A DNA stretch of 64,000 nt, from assembly GCA_963969595.1 (NCBI GenBank), contig OZ018414.1:12277660-12341659 (forward strand), given 5' to 3'. This DNA is from Neckera pumila (lineage: Eukaryota > Streptophyta > Bryopsida > Hypnales > Neckeraceae). The stretch's first letter is position 1; every line of letters begins with the position of its first letter. Positions 34,354 through 46,999 of the stretch are shown piece by piece. A program made the translations under genes and the position numbers. The notes under the pieces are model-generated. The model searched no databases. It worked only from the letters and a program-made list of their open reading frames with translations, and had not been told where the DNA came from.

Positions 34354-37300
34354 TCAATTCTCAGTCAACTGTAACGACTTGTGCTGTAGATGATGAATCG
34401 GAGGAGCTGGTGCCCAACATCCCTTGATGTCAGAGAGTCCCTTCCGAACCCAATCCTGTAACCAAACCACCAGTACTGGTGATGGAGTGCCTGCGACCTC
34501 AGTCCTGCCTGATGCAGGGCGAGAGCTTCGCCTAAAAAAGAAATTGGGAGAAGTCCTCTTCACCCGTGCCTTGACACTTTTCCAAGTGATGGGTCCTGAA
34601 GAAGAGATTCCAGAGGGTTGCCCTGTTTGCTTGGATGGACTCTCTATTGATGAGGCTGCTGCTGCCTCAAGTTCGGTGACAGGTGAGCCAGCGTTCTCTG
34701 CGCTCTCGCTTACTGGCTCGGCCTCAGAATTCCTGTCCCTGTTCATCGCCTCGACTTCGTAGTTCAAATTCTCTGCCATGGGAGTACTACATGTTGGTTT
34801 CGTCTTTACTAATGAAATAGGCCCATCTGAGAAAGTAGATGACTCTAACGAGCCATGGAACTGAGCGTTTTCGGGTGAACCAAATTCTGCTCCGTTCTCT
34901 ATATTGTTTGGATTGGCTTCATTCATCAAGCTATCTGCCCCCCCTTGTGGAGATAAGTTTGATTGAGTTATATCATGTATTGACTTTGGGCAAGTCCCAT
35001 GTAAGCAGTCAGATGACGCTGCAGAAGAAGCGTCCAATTTGGTGGTTCCAAATGCGTCCACCTCCACTACGTCTTGTTTTCTTTGTATTCCAGAATTCAC
35101 ATTACCGCTGCTAGCCACGACTTCTTTTACCAAATTTTCTGGAACCACAACAATGGACCTCCTTTCAATGCTTTCCAAACCTAATTGCAAACCTATGGCC
35201 TTTTTATAATCAAACACTGGCCTAAGTACCGATTTAGGAGACGCTGCAGGTTCTTGTTCAGGTGCTGGAGGTGTTGGGCTTGAGTCCAAACCTAACGACC
35301 GGTTTGGTTGTGTTTTCGAAACGCCCTTCTCGTAAGCAGTTGAAACATCAACATCTGCAACATAGGCCCCTACTGGAATAGACTTCAGCTCTAGAAGTGA
35401 TTCCTGTACTGGATGGAAGATGACGGTCTTCGCCAGGCGTTCCACTTCTTCCCGCCTCTTCAAAGCTGCTAACCTCTGCGATTGAGACATACAAACCGAG
35501 GTTAAATTTCTATTCCAAAGTTCCACGCAAACTTTTGGGATTAGAGAGTCTTGATGACACTCACCACATGCTCAGCTTCACAGGACGCACCCCAGCTCAA
35601 CCCGACACTTTGCTCTCATCACAGGACCTATTTAGATACTACTGTAACCAAGCGAATTTCCAGTGGTTACAAATATTAATTTCTTACCATTGCTTCGATT
35701 TTCTTCCGCTCATCATCAGTGAGTACGAAGCTCATCCTCAGATGAATTCGTCCACCTTTATTGAGTGAAACAAATTCATCTCGACTACCTTTCTGAATGA
35801 TCGAAGGTATTTCAATAGCTGCTATCAATCAACAGGCAGGCCGGATATCAATTGTCAGACACAAGGTGAAAAACACCCACCCACGTCGCTCCTGAGTGAA
35901 TGCAAACTACCTCCAAATTACAAAAAACAATAAATAATGTAAGTAAGACGAGGATAAGAGGGAAAGCACAGATACCCTACCAGTTTGAGTCACCGACTGA
36001 TCCTCACTATCGCAGATGGAAACTACTAACTTGTCTCGCAAGTTCATCACAGGGCTGTCCAAAACAGGAATCCTCGTCATCGTTACTACAAATAGAAATA
36101 CACATTGCTATCCATACTGATCAACGCTGATAATCATTCAAGACTCGCTCCAATTCCATATAAAAAGAATCCCGGCATTACAGAAAGAACCAGTGATGAA
36201 ACAGAAAACCCCACTTACAAGGCAAAGTCTGAGTTCCATGTTTCAATTCTGCCCCCATCTGCGACTCCAGGCTGGGTCTTGAACAACCGTGGCCCCAATG
36301 TAACTGCACCAGCAGGCACTTGAGGTTAAGTTGAGGTTAAGTTGAGGTTAAGTTGAGACGTTGAGACCAATTGTGAGAAGCAATAAAGGCAGGCAGACCA
36401 GTTCCATCAGAATGGGAGGATATCAAAATCAAGTAAGCCTCAACAAAAGAACAATGGACCTTGACCAAACACAATTCTAATCATCAAGTAACCATTTCTG
36501 TACACTAGACCACGCACTGTTTATGGTCATCTGCCCATTTAATAATGTTTCTGAAGACATAGTTTCATAAATCTCAGATGCTTGAACAGTTTGCCGGGTG
36601 CCATCGCGGTAAAATAGAAGAGCTCTGAATTTCTGCGTAAGTACGTAACATTATCACGGATAGAATGATTTAGGGGACCTACTGCAGAGCACCCGGACGA
36701 GAATATCTCGAGGCGAACATTAACATGGTGGGGGTTCCTCCAATGACTTTTCCAAATTTTCAGATATTATTCAGAAGCAATGTCGTATTTCATTACTTGC
36801 TGGCTATCATTGTAAAAACAGGAAGAGAATAACGGTGTAGTTGAAAACTGACAATACACAGATGAAGTACCTTTAGCAGTTACGCCTGTCAAAGTCGTTC
36901 CATCTACCAAGACAGGAATAAATGTGAGAATTTCATTAACTGCGGAGAATCAAAAGCCACAGACAGTTGAACTGTTTCAGATAGCAAGATTTAAGGTTTC
37001 CAACTTTCGAGAGGCAATTCAGGACCCACCTGCAAATACTTCGGGAAGATCAACGGCCTCCAGCACTGCAGGAATACACAACAATTTCACCAGAATTAGA
37101 AATGCGCGGGAGAATGATGGAACAGATATGATGAAAACAGACAGCTGGGCAATTCACACAACCATCTACAGAAAATTTCGTCGAATCCCTCAACAGCAGC
37201 ATTTGCACAAAGAAACGCATTCAGCAGGAAATGCACAGGATGTCATCATCTACAACCAGGAGAATGCAAATTAACATGAGAATCGAAATCGGGTTCCCTA

Positions 37301-37364
37301 AAATAACAGACGAAGGAACGGCGGGTTGAATAATCAAACCAGAAACTCGAATGATGCCAGGCAT
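34354..37364 (-). CDS. C2-domain protein with disordered Ser/Glu-rich tail (7 exons, 508 aa)
   Basis: Minus-strand exons, each with GT donor and AG acceptor and matching phases: 37364-37340, 37065-37030, 36903-36871, 36303-36219, 36072-35981, 35821-35688, 35475-34354. Residues 1-135 form one C2 domain: MPGIIRVSVLEAVDLPEVFA, then AKVTLGPRLFKTQP, ETWNSDFALIPVLDSPV, DKLVVSICDSEDQSV, AAIEIPSIIQKGSRDEFVSL and GGRIHLRMSFVLTDDERKK. The usual DPYV aspartate is replaced (TAKVTLG), so calcium binding may be lost and the domain may act in lipid or protein binding. Residues 136-508 are low in order, rich in Ser, Glu and Pro, with a basic patch WKSVKARVKRTSPNFFFRRS near the end. The first donor (GTTTGA) is weak. 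Exact family unknown. The exon chain is strong because six phases agree. Confidence 0.8.
36320..36352. repeat. 11-bp tandem repeat, three copies, in intron
   Basis: Three perfect TTGAGGTTAAG units just upstream (gene sense) of exon 4 of the C2-domain gene. Slippage repeat near the splice acceptor. Confidence 0.85.
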
Positions 37365-39215
37365 TGTGCCTCCAAAATCTCAAAGGCTCGAATCGTTCTC
37401 CTAAGCAGCTTCGTCTACTAAGTCCCGATATAAACCAGAGGAGAGACTGAGCAGAAACTCCTGAAATGGTAGGGCTGGCGCGGCGCTCAGGTCAATTCTC
37501 CGCTGCTAGAAGTACCCAATTTGACTTTCCTTTTGAACACCATTTCCAACCATCGCCTCACAAACTTCCATCTGTCACTCAATTAAACCCAAACTACCGA
37601 CCACTGCGTGTACTGACGTGTCTCAAATTCGTCATTCTATACCCACACACCTCAAAATCCACCCACAATGGAAATTGTCCATGTGTTTCAAGAAAAGAAA
37701 AGAAAAATTCACCCACAATGAAAAAGACCAAGAAATCCCGCACAAAACCTACGCGTATGAAAAATTATGGAGACTGTGAAATGTAAGAAAGACGTTCATA
37801 GGGACCCAACTGAGTAATTCAGCTCCTGTGCTCGCCAAAGCTCCACATCAGTCCCAAAATCTCTGGAGGTCACTTCATTGGCATGGATTGGACAGAGAGA
37901 AAACTGCGATTCTAATCATCTCCGCTTGCCCAGGCTAAAGCACTACTCACGTGCTGCAGACACTCTACGTCGTAGCCACCGCGTGTGTCACGTCGATTGG
38001 GTTCCAGGCATCCTTCTTCCGCAAAATCAGAAAAGCAGGGAGCAGAGGTGCGACGCTATTTGATGAAATCATAGAGAGATAAACCTACTTGGGGACGAAT
38101 CCATGCACATCCTTAACTGAACCCTGGAACGACGCAGCCGCCGAAAAGAGGCCGATGGATGACAGACTGACAGAGATTCCTCCTTCTACTATGAACTGAA
38201 AGACACTCAGAATCAGCCCTTTTTTTTGGTTTTTGAAAAAGTGCCAGGATGGCGATCACTTAAAATTTGGTGAAGCATTTTATTTCTTCGTACATCCATC
38301 TTTTGTACCATAAAACACTTTTCAATCAAATTCATACACTTTTTCATCCAAATTTGACAATTTCATCCATATTTTAATTTGGATTGAAACTTTTCTAGCA
38401 AAAAAAGATTACTTTTTTCTAGCGAAAAAAAGATTTTCACTATGAAATGGTGCTTTCTGGTTCCATTTTGCCCAAAAACATCTGCACTAACGTAAACTAT
38501 TGCAAGAACTTGACAAATTTGATGTTGGATGTAAAATCCGTAATGTCCGAATACAAGGATAACACCGCATAATTGGGCATTACAGCACAGAAACCTGCCC
38601 AGGGAATGAACAGTCATTTCTTCCAAGTGATTTATGGGTTTTTTTAACTCCTAGAATAGTGGACCCTGTGCCATTGTGACAACCAAAATAGAAGAAAAAG
38701 TAAATTTTTTAATTCAAAAAAAGATTCAAAATTCAATAAGGCTTTCACCCCATAGATTCAAACCCCATGAAACAAAGCCCATGCACCCATCCTCACCGAG
38801 GGCTTTTTGATAGTATTTAGCATGCGACCAAAGGACGCATGGTTCAAAAGATTTCAACGTAACAAACAAAGCAAACAATCAGTCTAACTTAAGGTAATGG
38901 ATGCTTGAGGTACCAAATTTTGGTGTTGATAATATACGTTGAAGTTAAATAAAACCTTACCAAGTTATTATTTTTAGTAGTTTCTATTTTTTGAATTTTA
39001 TTTTGAGCCTAATTTTAGCATCAAAAATTAGGTTTTGAAAATGAATGATTATAATTTTACTATTCAAGATTTGTGTAAGGGTGTCCATTGCAAATATTGA
39101 TTTTCTAGTATTGAAGGCTCTTGGAAACAAGCTTCAAATATATAGACTAGATCTTAGTGAAAAAATTACATTAGAAGTTCATTTGAAAAAATGTAGAGTA
39201 GATTTTGAGAAGACA
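37365..39215. other. Upstream region of the C2-domain gene, then AT-rich spacer
   Basis: 37365 to about 38200 is GC-balanced and probably holds the promoter and 5' UTR of the minus-strand gene. After 38220 it becomes AT-rich. TTAACTCCTAGAATAG at 38643 resembles a TTAA-element end but has no partner I can find. Confidence 0.4.
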
Positions 39216-40135
39216 TTAACCCCTAAAGGACCAAGGTGATTTTCCTATCAAAAATTACTCAAAATTGTCATTTCTATTGCAAAAAAAAAGAGCTTTAAAA
39301 ATTGTTTTTTCTTGCATATCCAACTGTAAGATCTTATACTTAATTAGTATATGAATATGCGGAAGAAATTTCAGAAACTTTGACCATTTAGATTGTAAGA
39401 TATATGCATTTAAAGAGAAGAAAATAAACTTTTATGCACCTTGCTTGACTAGTTTTTTTGGCTTTGAGTCTTTTTAGTTCAAATGTTTTGCACTATGGAC
39501 TTTGATTTTCTACTTATTTATATTGAGCAATTGAGTCAAGAATCTCCCAAAAGAATTTAGGAGAAAAAACACTTAATTTTTACTCATTAAAAAATTGTTA
39601 AGTAGAGGTGGGTTCAAGATTGAAGAAAAAATTAAATTGTTAATAGCTTTTAGGTGGAATTGAATCACAATAATTCCAATGGTGAGATTGTTCTAGAAAA
39701 AAAATCCAACCTTGTCTAACAACTTTTTTTCAAAGGTTCTAAAAATTGCATTGAAAATCAATTTTTACAAGTTATTTTTCCGAGAAGATGCTTAGATTGC
39801 CCGAAAAACTAAGATTGTCCATAACTTTCTCATAATTAGTCCAAATTGAATGTAACAAAGCTTCATATGTAGACAAAAATATAATCTTTGAGAAAAAAAA
39901 TTACTTTGACTTTTTGTGATTTTTTTGGGCTACCCGCCAAACTCCAATTTTGCTTATTGTGCCATAACTTTTACTCCCGGGCATCAATTAAAATAAAAAT
40001 TACATATTCACAAAGCTCTCGCAAAAATACACAACCTAAGAAAATCCCAAAAAATATTACTAAAAATTGAAGCGATAGGAACCTGCCTAGACCCGAATTG
40101 TCTCCCGAGGGGACAAACGGTCCTTTAGGGGTTAA
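39216..40135 (+). mobile_element. 920-bp TTAA element, family F (copy 3)
   Basis: Left end TTAACCCCTAAAGGACCAAG, right end GGTCCTTTAGGGGTTAA. Interior collinear with 19902-20834 (GTTAAGTAGAGGTGGG, AAGATTGTCCATAACTTTCT blocks and the GTAGGAACCTGCC-like right part). Confidence 0.85.
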
Positions 40136-40339
40136 ATTGATTGGGATTATGCATGTTATGCCCTTCAACCTCATATTTTTTGGAGGACCATTTTTTTAGA
40201 TTTGGTAGGTAAAAAGAGGATTGAAACACTTCATATCACATTCACGGTTTTAACCCCCTCGTGATCAAACATTATAATCTTTCAATCAATAAGGGATATT
40301 GTTGTGTTTTCTTTTTCTATGTGATTTCTAACATGTTTA

Positions 40340-42670
40340 GTTTGAATTTGTATAGTGGGGTACCAATCAAAATGGCGTTTTTGAGTTTGCATTGAAAGAA
40401 ATTTTAGCGGCGCCAACTTGACAGCCTCTTGAGAGATGAAAAATTGGTATTTTACCATGAAATTTTTGTCACAACATCATCTTTATGTTAATAACACGTG
40501 TACCAAATTTCAAGGCTAAAAGATTCACCAAAAAAAAGATCTTCAAATCTACCAACATGTGTAGCTGTAAACAAAATTTCACTACTGCCAACTTTTTGAC
40601 AACCTCTCAATGATTGAAAATTTTTTTTTGCCATGAATTTTTTTTTAAGAAATCCTCTCTATTTTGGTTATATGTGTGACAAATTTCAAATTCCAAAGAT
40701 TTATAAAAAAATAAAGATATTCAAAATTTACCAACATGTGTAGTTGTGAGAAACAATTTCAATACTCCCAAATTTGACACCCTCTTAAGGGCTGAAAAAT
40801 TGCTTATTAATCATGAATTTATTTTTTGGCAAAATCATCTCTATATTGATAACATGTCCGCCAAATTTCAAGGTAAAAAGATTCACACACAAAACAATAT
40901 TTGAAATCTACCAACATGTGTAGTTGTGAGAAAAATTTCACGACTGCCAACTTTGACACTATCGTAGGGGCTAAGAAAAAAAAATTTACCATGAGACTTT
41001 TTTGGTGAGGTCATCTCTATGTTGATAACATGTGTGTCAAATTTCAAATTCAAAAGATTCACACAAAAAAAGATATTCTAGTTCTACCAATTGTGTAATT
41101 GTGAGAATGATTTTTTACATCCATGTGAAATTTTACTCATAAAATGACACCATCCCAAGGGCTGAAAAAATCATTCTCACAGCTACACATTTTGGAAGAT
41201 TTCAAATATTGTTTAGTATGTGAATATTTTGACCTTATAATTTGGCACATAGTTATTAATATAGAGATGATTTTTCAAAAAAGAATTCATGATAAATAAG
41301 CAATTTTTTCAGCCCTTGGACGGGTGTTAAATTTGGGAGTAGTGAAATTGTTTCTCACAACTACACATGTTGGTAAATTTGATTATCTTTTTTTGTACAA
41401 ATCTTTGGAACTTAAAATCTGGCACATATGTCATCAATGTAGAGATTATTTCTTAAAAAAGAATTTAAGGCAAAAAAAAAATTTCAATAGTTGAGAGGCT
41501 GTCAAAGTTGGCAGCAAATTTTTTTTCTTACAACTATACATGTTGGTAGATTTTGAACATCTTGTTCTGGTGAATTTTTTGGCCTTGGAATTTGGTACAC
41601 GGTTATTAATCCCTAAAGTCCCAAGGCATATTTCTGTCAAAAATGACTCAAAACTGCCAGTTTTGCTACGTTCATCTAAGAAAAGAGAAAAAATAATTTT
41701 TTTTAAATCTAATCGTAGGATCTTGTACTAAACTTATCCCAAATCATGTGGTAAAAATTTCATAAAGTTTGACCATATAGTTTAGAAGAAATTAGCATTC
41801 AATGTTGAAAAAATTTGATTTTTTCAATACTGACTTGTAATTTCAAATGACTTTGACCCCCATTTGTAAAAACAATTTGCACTACAAACTTTGAATTTAA
41901 TTTCTTTTATGTTGAATAACTGAGTTGAGAATCTAGGAAAAAAACTCCAAAAAAATTCACGTCATTTTCATTTTAAAAAAAATTGTTAAGTAGAAGTAGG
42001 TCTAAGATTGAAAGAAAAACTAAATCATCAATAGCTCTAAGATGGGATTGAAAGTCTATAACCCCAATGGTGAGATTGTTTAACAAGCAAACTTAGACGT
42101 GTCCAACAATGTTTTTTGAAAAATTGTGAAAATTGCATTCACAAATTAGTCCTACAATTGCTCTAATTGCCCAAAAAATAAGATTGTCCATAACTTTCAC
42201 ACAACAAATCCAAATGGAGTGAATCAAAGCTTTCCGTATAGATAAAAATACAATCTACGAGAAAATTATTTTTTTCAAATTTTTTTAAACTTTTTTTGTG
42301 CGAGAAGATTTTTGCCCACTGCACCGAAAAAAACAACCTTTTGTGCCATAACATTTGCTCCCAAACACCAATTGAAATAAAAAGTATATTCTTATAAAGC
42401 TAATGTGTTTTTCTATCTTCACAAAAAGTTTCAAAAAATGACGATGAATATTGAAGTCGTAGTAGCCTGCTTGAAATCTATTTTGTCCCCCGAGGAAACA
42501 ATGGGACTTTAGGGATTAACATAAAGACAATGTTGTGACAAAAATTTCATGATAAATACCAATTTTTCATCTCTTGGGAGGATGTCAAAGTTGGTAGCAT
42601 TGAAATTTTCTTCATTGCAAATTAACAAATGCCATTTTGATTGGTACCCCATTGTACAATTCCAATTCAA
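40340..42670. mobile_element. Foldback-type element with tandem subrepeats in long inverted arms
   Basis: Outer ends GGGGTACCAATCAAAATGGC (40357) and GCCATTTTGATTGGTACCCC (42632) are perfect inverted repeats. The left arm (to about 41110) is made of four or five degenerate ~180-bp units, each with CTACCAACATGTGTAG, GTGAGAAA..TTTCA and a GACACCCTCTTAAGGGCTG-like block. The right arm (about 41160-41605 and 42520-42670) carries the same units inverted. Long subrepeated arms are typical of Foldback-like plant elements. A family-F element interrupts the right arm. Confidence 0.7.
41606..42519 (+). mobile_element. 914-bp TTAA element, family F (copy 4), nested in foldback arm
   Basis: Left end TTAATCCCTAAAGTCCCAAG, right end GGGACTTTAGGGATTAA. 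It splits GGTTAT-TAA/CATAAAGA of the right arm. The intact left arm at about 40480-40505 reads (in complement) GTTATTAACATAAAG, so the empty target is a single TTAA. Confidence 0.88.
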
Positions 42671-42739
42671 AAGAATCTGATAAGACTTGTCAAAATGTTG
42701 TATTTTTGTTCAATTTAGAGCAAATTTCAAGAAGCTCAT

Positions 42740-42810
42740 AAAATGAATTCATATAGTACCAAAAAGGATGATTTCTACGATGACAAGCTTGATGTTCTAG
42801 GGATAAATCC
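42740..42810 (+). mobile_element. Right-end relic of family 1
   Basis: Carries AATGAATTCATATAGTACC, AAAAAGGATGATTTCTACG and GATGTTCTAGGGATAAA, the right-terminal blocks of family 1. The left part is missing. It directly precedes the next family-F copy. Confidence 0.55.
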
Positions 42811-43735
42811 TTAACTCCTTAGGCATTTTTTTCATCAAAAAACAATCAAAATTGCCATTTCTATAGCAAAATGCATAAAACTTCAAAATTCTTTTTTCAT
42901 GTATCTAACCGTAGGATCTTGCACTACATTAGTATAAGAATGTATGGAAGAAATTTTAAAAACTTGGACCGTGTGGATTGAAGGATATTTGCAATTGAAG
43001 TGAATAAATCCGAATTTTTTGCACCTTGCTTTATAAGACTTTTAAGACTTTGAATCTTGTTCTTTTGAAGTTTTTGCACTATAAATTTTGAATTTCTAAT
43101 TTTCTATGTTGAAGAATTGAGTTCAAAGTCTAGGAATTAAAAAAATAAAAAATAAACACTTAATTTTCATTCTTTAGAAAGTTGTAATTAAAAGTAAGTA
43201 TGAGATTGAAGGAAAAACTATATTGTTAATGGCTCTAAAATAGGATTGAAAATCACTTATCCCAATTGGGAGTTTGTTTTAGCAAGCTAACTAAACCCTA
43301 TTTATTTTTTCTTGAAAAACTATGAAAATTGCATCCAAAAATGAATCCTATAAGCTATTTTTTTAAGAAGATGCTTAGATTACCTCCAAAACAAAAGATT
43401 GTCTATCATTTTTTCATTACTAACTCAAATAGAATGAATCAACTTTTTCCATGTAGACAAAAATATTTTATATGAAAAACAAAATTTTGAAATTTTTATT
43501 TTTATTTTTTATGGGGAATTTTGTATTGCCTACCAAACTTTGTTTTGAGCTTAGGATGGCATAAATTTTGCTCTTAGGCATTCATTGAAATAAAAATTAT
43601 ACTCCTAGAAAACTAATGTGTTTTCCTAATTTTCAAAAAAAATTTCAAAAAATCACAACAAAAATTAAGATAGTAGGAGCCTATCCAAAATCTAGTTTGT
43701 CCTCTAGAGGGCCAATAGGAGTTTAAGCCGGTTAA
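42811..43735 (+). mobile_element. TTAA element, family F (copy 5, diverged)
   Basis: Starts TTAACTCCTTAGGCAT; the right end has decayed (CCAATAGGAGTTTAAGCCGG then TTAA at 43732). Interior blocks follow family-F order (AAAATTGCCATTTCTATAGC; TAGGATCTTGCACTA; ATCACAACAAAAATTAAG). Confidence 0.65.
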
Positions 43736-43930
43736 GCAACAATAGAGGGTCCCTTTTTGTTCCTTCAAATTTAGGGATTGTCCTAGTACTTATAATGGAA
43801 GACTAACTCGCAACACGTGTGGTCCATTATAGAATGAAGGGATTCAACCACTTAGGCATTAAGAATTAAATGGAAGTCACATTAGAAGGTATCAATATGC
43901 ATAGAAGGATACACCTTTCAGCAAGAGGAA
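43731..43930 (+). repeat. Dispersed repeat, inverted partner at 62815-62995
   Basis: GGTTAAGCAA, then GATTCAACCACT..GCAT and GAATTAAATGGAAGTCAC, match the reverse complement of 62815-62995 at about 70-75% by eye. The 43731 copy follows a family-F element directly. Family unknown. Confidence 0.55.
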
Positions 43931-46229
43931 ATTCTACATAGAATTAAGCAACGTTATGATCATGGGTTGTTGAAAAGGGAAATTTTTTTGGGTGATCTAA
44001 ATTGCAAAAAACCAACCTCCTTCATGCCTTTCTAACAAGAGTATAGGAAATTTGGGACTTTTTTGTTGTATTTTGTCAAATCCATCTAAGTGAATTCTCC
44101 AATTTGCTCGCCCATTTGTTTTTATTATTGTAAACTATGAAATACAAAGTATAATTTAGTAACAAAAATTTATAAATTGTAATTTATTGGTAAATTATAG
44201 TAAATTAATAGGAGCCTATACAAACTATAATTAAAACTATAGTAAATTTATAGTAAATTAAATTATAGTAAATTAATTATAATAAATTATTGTATAATTA
44301 AACTATAATTTAGTTTTAAAAAATCACAACAAAAATTAATATAGTAAATTATAGTATAAGATGGCATTTATCTTACAAACCATTTCTACATGAACAACAT
44401 GGTTGTAAACCAAAAAGAAATTGTTGTCCAATTTTTCTAGGCTTCCATTCCCTTGGCTTAATCATGATTGTAGGTACATGCATGTGTGGTTACTACTTAT
44501 TATGTTATGAGCAATATACATTTTCTTGGACCTTGACTCAATGTTGGAATTTGACAATTTAGTCATATTGAGTTTCTTACTAGTGGCCTCTCCTCAAAAC
44601 TTATCCTTTCAAGTGATGTGTCTTTACAAAATGTTGTCTTTCAAATGATGCATAATGATTTAAATTGGCACCACAAAACTTCTTACAAATTGATAATAAA
44701 AAAGATCAAATTAAGTTTTTTATTCAAAAATGCGCATATCAATCCAAAGGTAGGTAGTGACCTTCTATTTTCTATGTTATTCTAAAATTCAAAATTTTGA
44801 TGCCAATTCATATCTTCAATACTAATCTTGTACAAAGGTATCTAATATAAGTACATTAGTAAGGTCTCTAAGTGAAGCTTAGAATAGAATTGATTTTGAA
44901 TGAGATTAATTTTTGCTTCAAAAAACTTCTCTCACTAATGGTGTACTTGTTGGGACAACCAAATTTCATACCAAAATTCTATGAACATGGACCAATTTTC
45001 ATGCCACTTAGAAGTAATCCAACCAAACTTCCATATTACTTCAAACATATTCTTTTCACACTCAAAGCATATTGATTCAACAAACTTCAATACTTGGGCT
45101 CTGCATGTGTCACTATCTTGTTTGTTCATCTGTTTTTTCAAGGTATCCTCTCCAACCATTAGCCAATTGTTATGTTGGCCTTGTCACCTTCATCATTTAC
45201 ATACTAATAAGGGCTAAACAACTCAGTTGAATAAGATTTTGCTATTGAAGATGAGGTGAGCAAGTGAAAGACTTTTAAATTTGTTCAAATAGTAAATTTA
45301 GCAACTTTTTTTGTGGTGGTTATTCAATTCTCATTCTTTTTAATCCTAAAAATTTATTTATGTAACTAAAATATGGACCTCAGTCAGACGTGTCATAGAT
45401 GAAATGACTCTTTCTAGTGACATGCCATTTATATTTCTTTCTTTTGTATAAATGGCAATTTTTTTTGTCTTTGACATGACATGCCTTGTTAAAAATAATT
45501 AGATAAATGTCTTTCATTAGTTGTTTGAAAGATGCAAATTCCAAGCCTACTCTTGGCTTGTTGCAACTTGCAAATGTGGTTTAGGTGATGTGGAAATTTT
45601 GAAGCCGTATGCATTGGAAATTCTTCATACCATACCATCATGGCTATTTGATAAAGCTTCAATCTCATAGTAATTTTAATTAATGCAAAACATATCCCAT
45701 AAATGATCCATAGTAAATGGTATTGGAGTAACTTTTTTGCCCTACAATATAAATTTTTGAATACAAATTTTTCTTGGTTTAGATGGAATGGTAAGACCAT
45801 TAAGAATTTTTTGATTATTTTTATTTATCACAAAGAAGGCTGTACAAATTTTGGGATTGTTTGAACATTGCTAAATATTTTTCAAGTTTCCATATGTGCT
45901 CCAAAACTGCCCTAAGATAGACAAAACTGCATATTCCTCCAATACAATGACATACTCATACCACAATGGGTGCCCAATTTGCATGAATTTTCTTTTTTTA
46001 TATGTGCATTGAAGACCTCTCCCTATTAATCATGCTTGGAGAATTCCTACTTCAAATTACATGGTCACATTTGTGAGGCAACTTGAACCAAAACATTTAG
46101 ACTTAAAATACTATAATTCTTGTACATACTATTGAATCCTTTCAGTCAAAGGCTTGGCAATATGTATGTGTGTACCTCTCTTGTAGCTTGGAGGAGACAT
46201 ACATGTCCCATTTAAAACAAGGCAGGATG
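43931..46229. other. AT-rich spacer with TATAGTAAAT-type tract
   Basis: 44150-44360 is built from short AT words around AAATTATAGTAAATT, and includes fragments of a family-F right end (CACAACAAAAATTAATATAG near 44326). No gene is supported; open frames at 44872-45217 and 45489-45800 are unconvincing. Confidence 0.45.
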
Positions 46230-46507
46230 CACTAATAGAAAATTTAGTAACCAGATCAACAAAAATTCAACAGAAAAGTGTTGATTTTTTTTTATAATTT
46301 GGACAAGTTGATTTGGGTACTTGTGAACAAAAAAGTGTTGATTTTTTTGTTGATTTGGTTATAGTTTTAAAAAAAAAAGACTTTTTTGGAAAAAAATTCA
46401 AATTTTAAAAAATTAACAACCATTCAAAAATTGCCACGTAGCACCGCCATGTAGGCAGTCTAAAATTGCCACATAGCAACCTAAGGAATTGCCACATGGC
46501 AAATGTC

Positions 46508-46576
46508 GCTGCCAAGATTTGATCTTTGGACCTTGTGGTTGAGGCCCAAGGCCCTTACCGATGCACCACAATCAAC
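46508..46576 (-). other. tRNA-like (SINE-like) segment in CACTA element
   Basis: In the minus sense it reads GGTGCATCGGTAAGGGCC (A-box-like), then GGCCTCAACCACAAGG and a T-arm-like CCAAAGATCAAATCTTGG. The spacing is roughly that of a tRNA but the acceptor stem is not formed. The related element at 50007 has a tRNA-like segment at the same relative place. Confidence 0.45.
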
Positions 46577-46651
46577 TACATATGACTATAAGTGTATGTA
46601 AAATTTAATTTATATAAATATTTAATCTTTTTCCCATAACTTTGTAAAATT

Positions 46652-46999
46652 AGCAGACTTCAGGATCGATTTTGGCCTAAAAGACGGACTTTTTCTTAAA
46701 AATTTTGAACTAAGAAAAGTTGGAAAATAAAGACAAATTTCACCTCCAAAAATCCGTTTGAGATTTAAAATCTCCAAGAAAAACTTATGGACAAAAATCA
46801 GAGAGGGGGTTTGAAAATGTCAAAGAAAATGTTCATTTCCACCTCTTTCTAAGTTTTGTCCATAACTTTTGCTTGGAGGCTTGAAATCTCAAACGGATTT
46901 CTGGAGGTGAAAGCTGGCTTGATTTTACAACTTTTCTTTGTTCAAATGCTTTTGAAAAAATTCCGTTTTCTAGGCCAAACTTGACCCTGAAGTCTGCTG
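46652..46999. repeat. Central ~350-bp hairpin of CACTA element
   Basis: AGCAGACTTCAGG at the left is the inverted complement of CCTGAAGTCTGCT at the right, and pairing continues inward through CCTCCAAAAATCCGTTTGAG/CTCAAACGGATTTCTGGAGG to near 46825. Arms of about 160 bp. The same hairpin, diverged, occurs at 50522-50870. Confidence 0.8.

Noticed and set aside
34424..35114. Plus-strand frames opposite the C2-domain gene
   Set aside because: They are antisense to the long last exon, which is supported by phase-consistent upstream exons.
38643..39219. A further TTAA element starting TTAACTCCTAGAATAG
   Set aside because: No inverted partner end with TTAA could be found before the clear family-F element at 39216.
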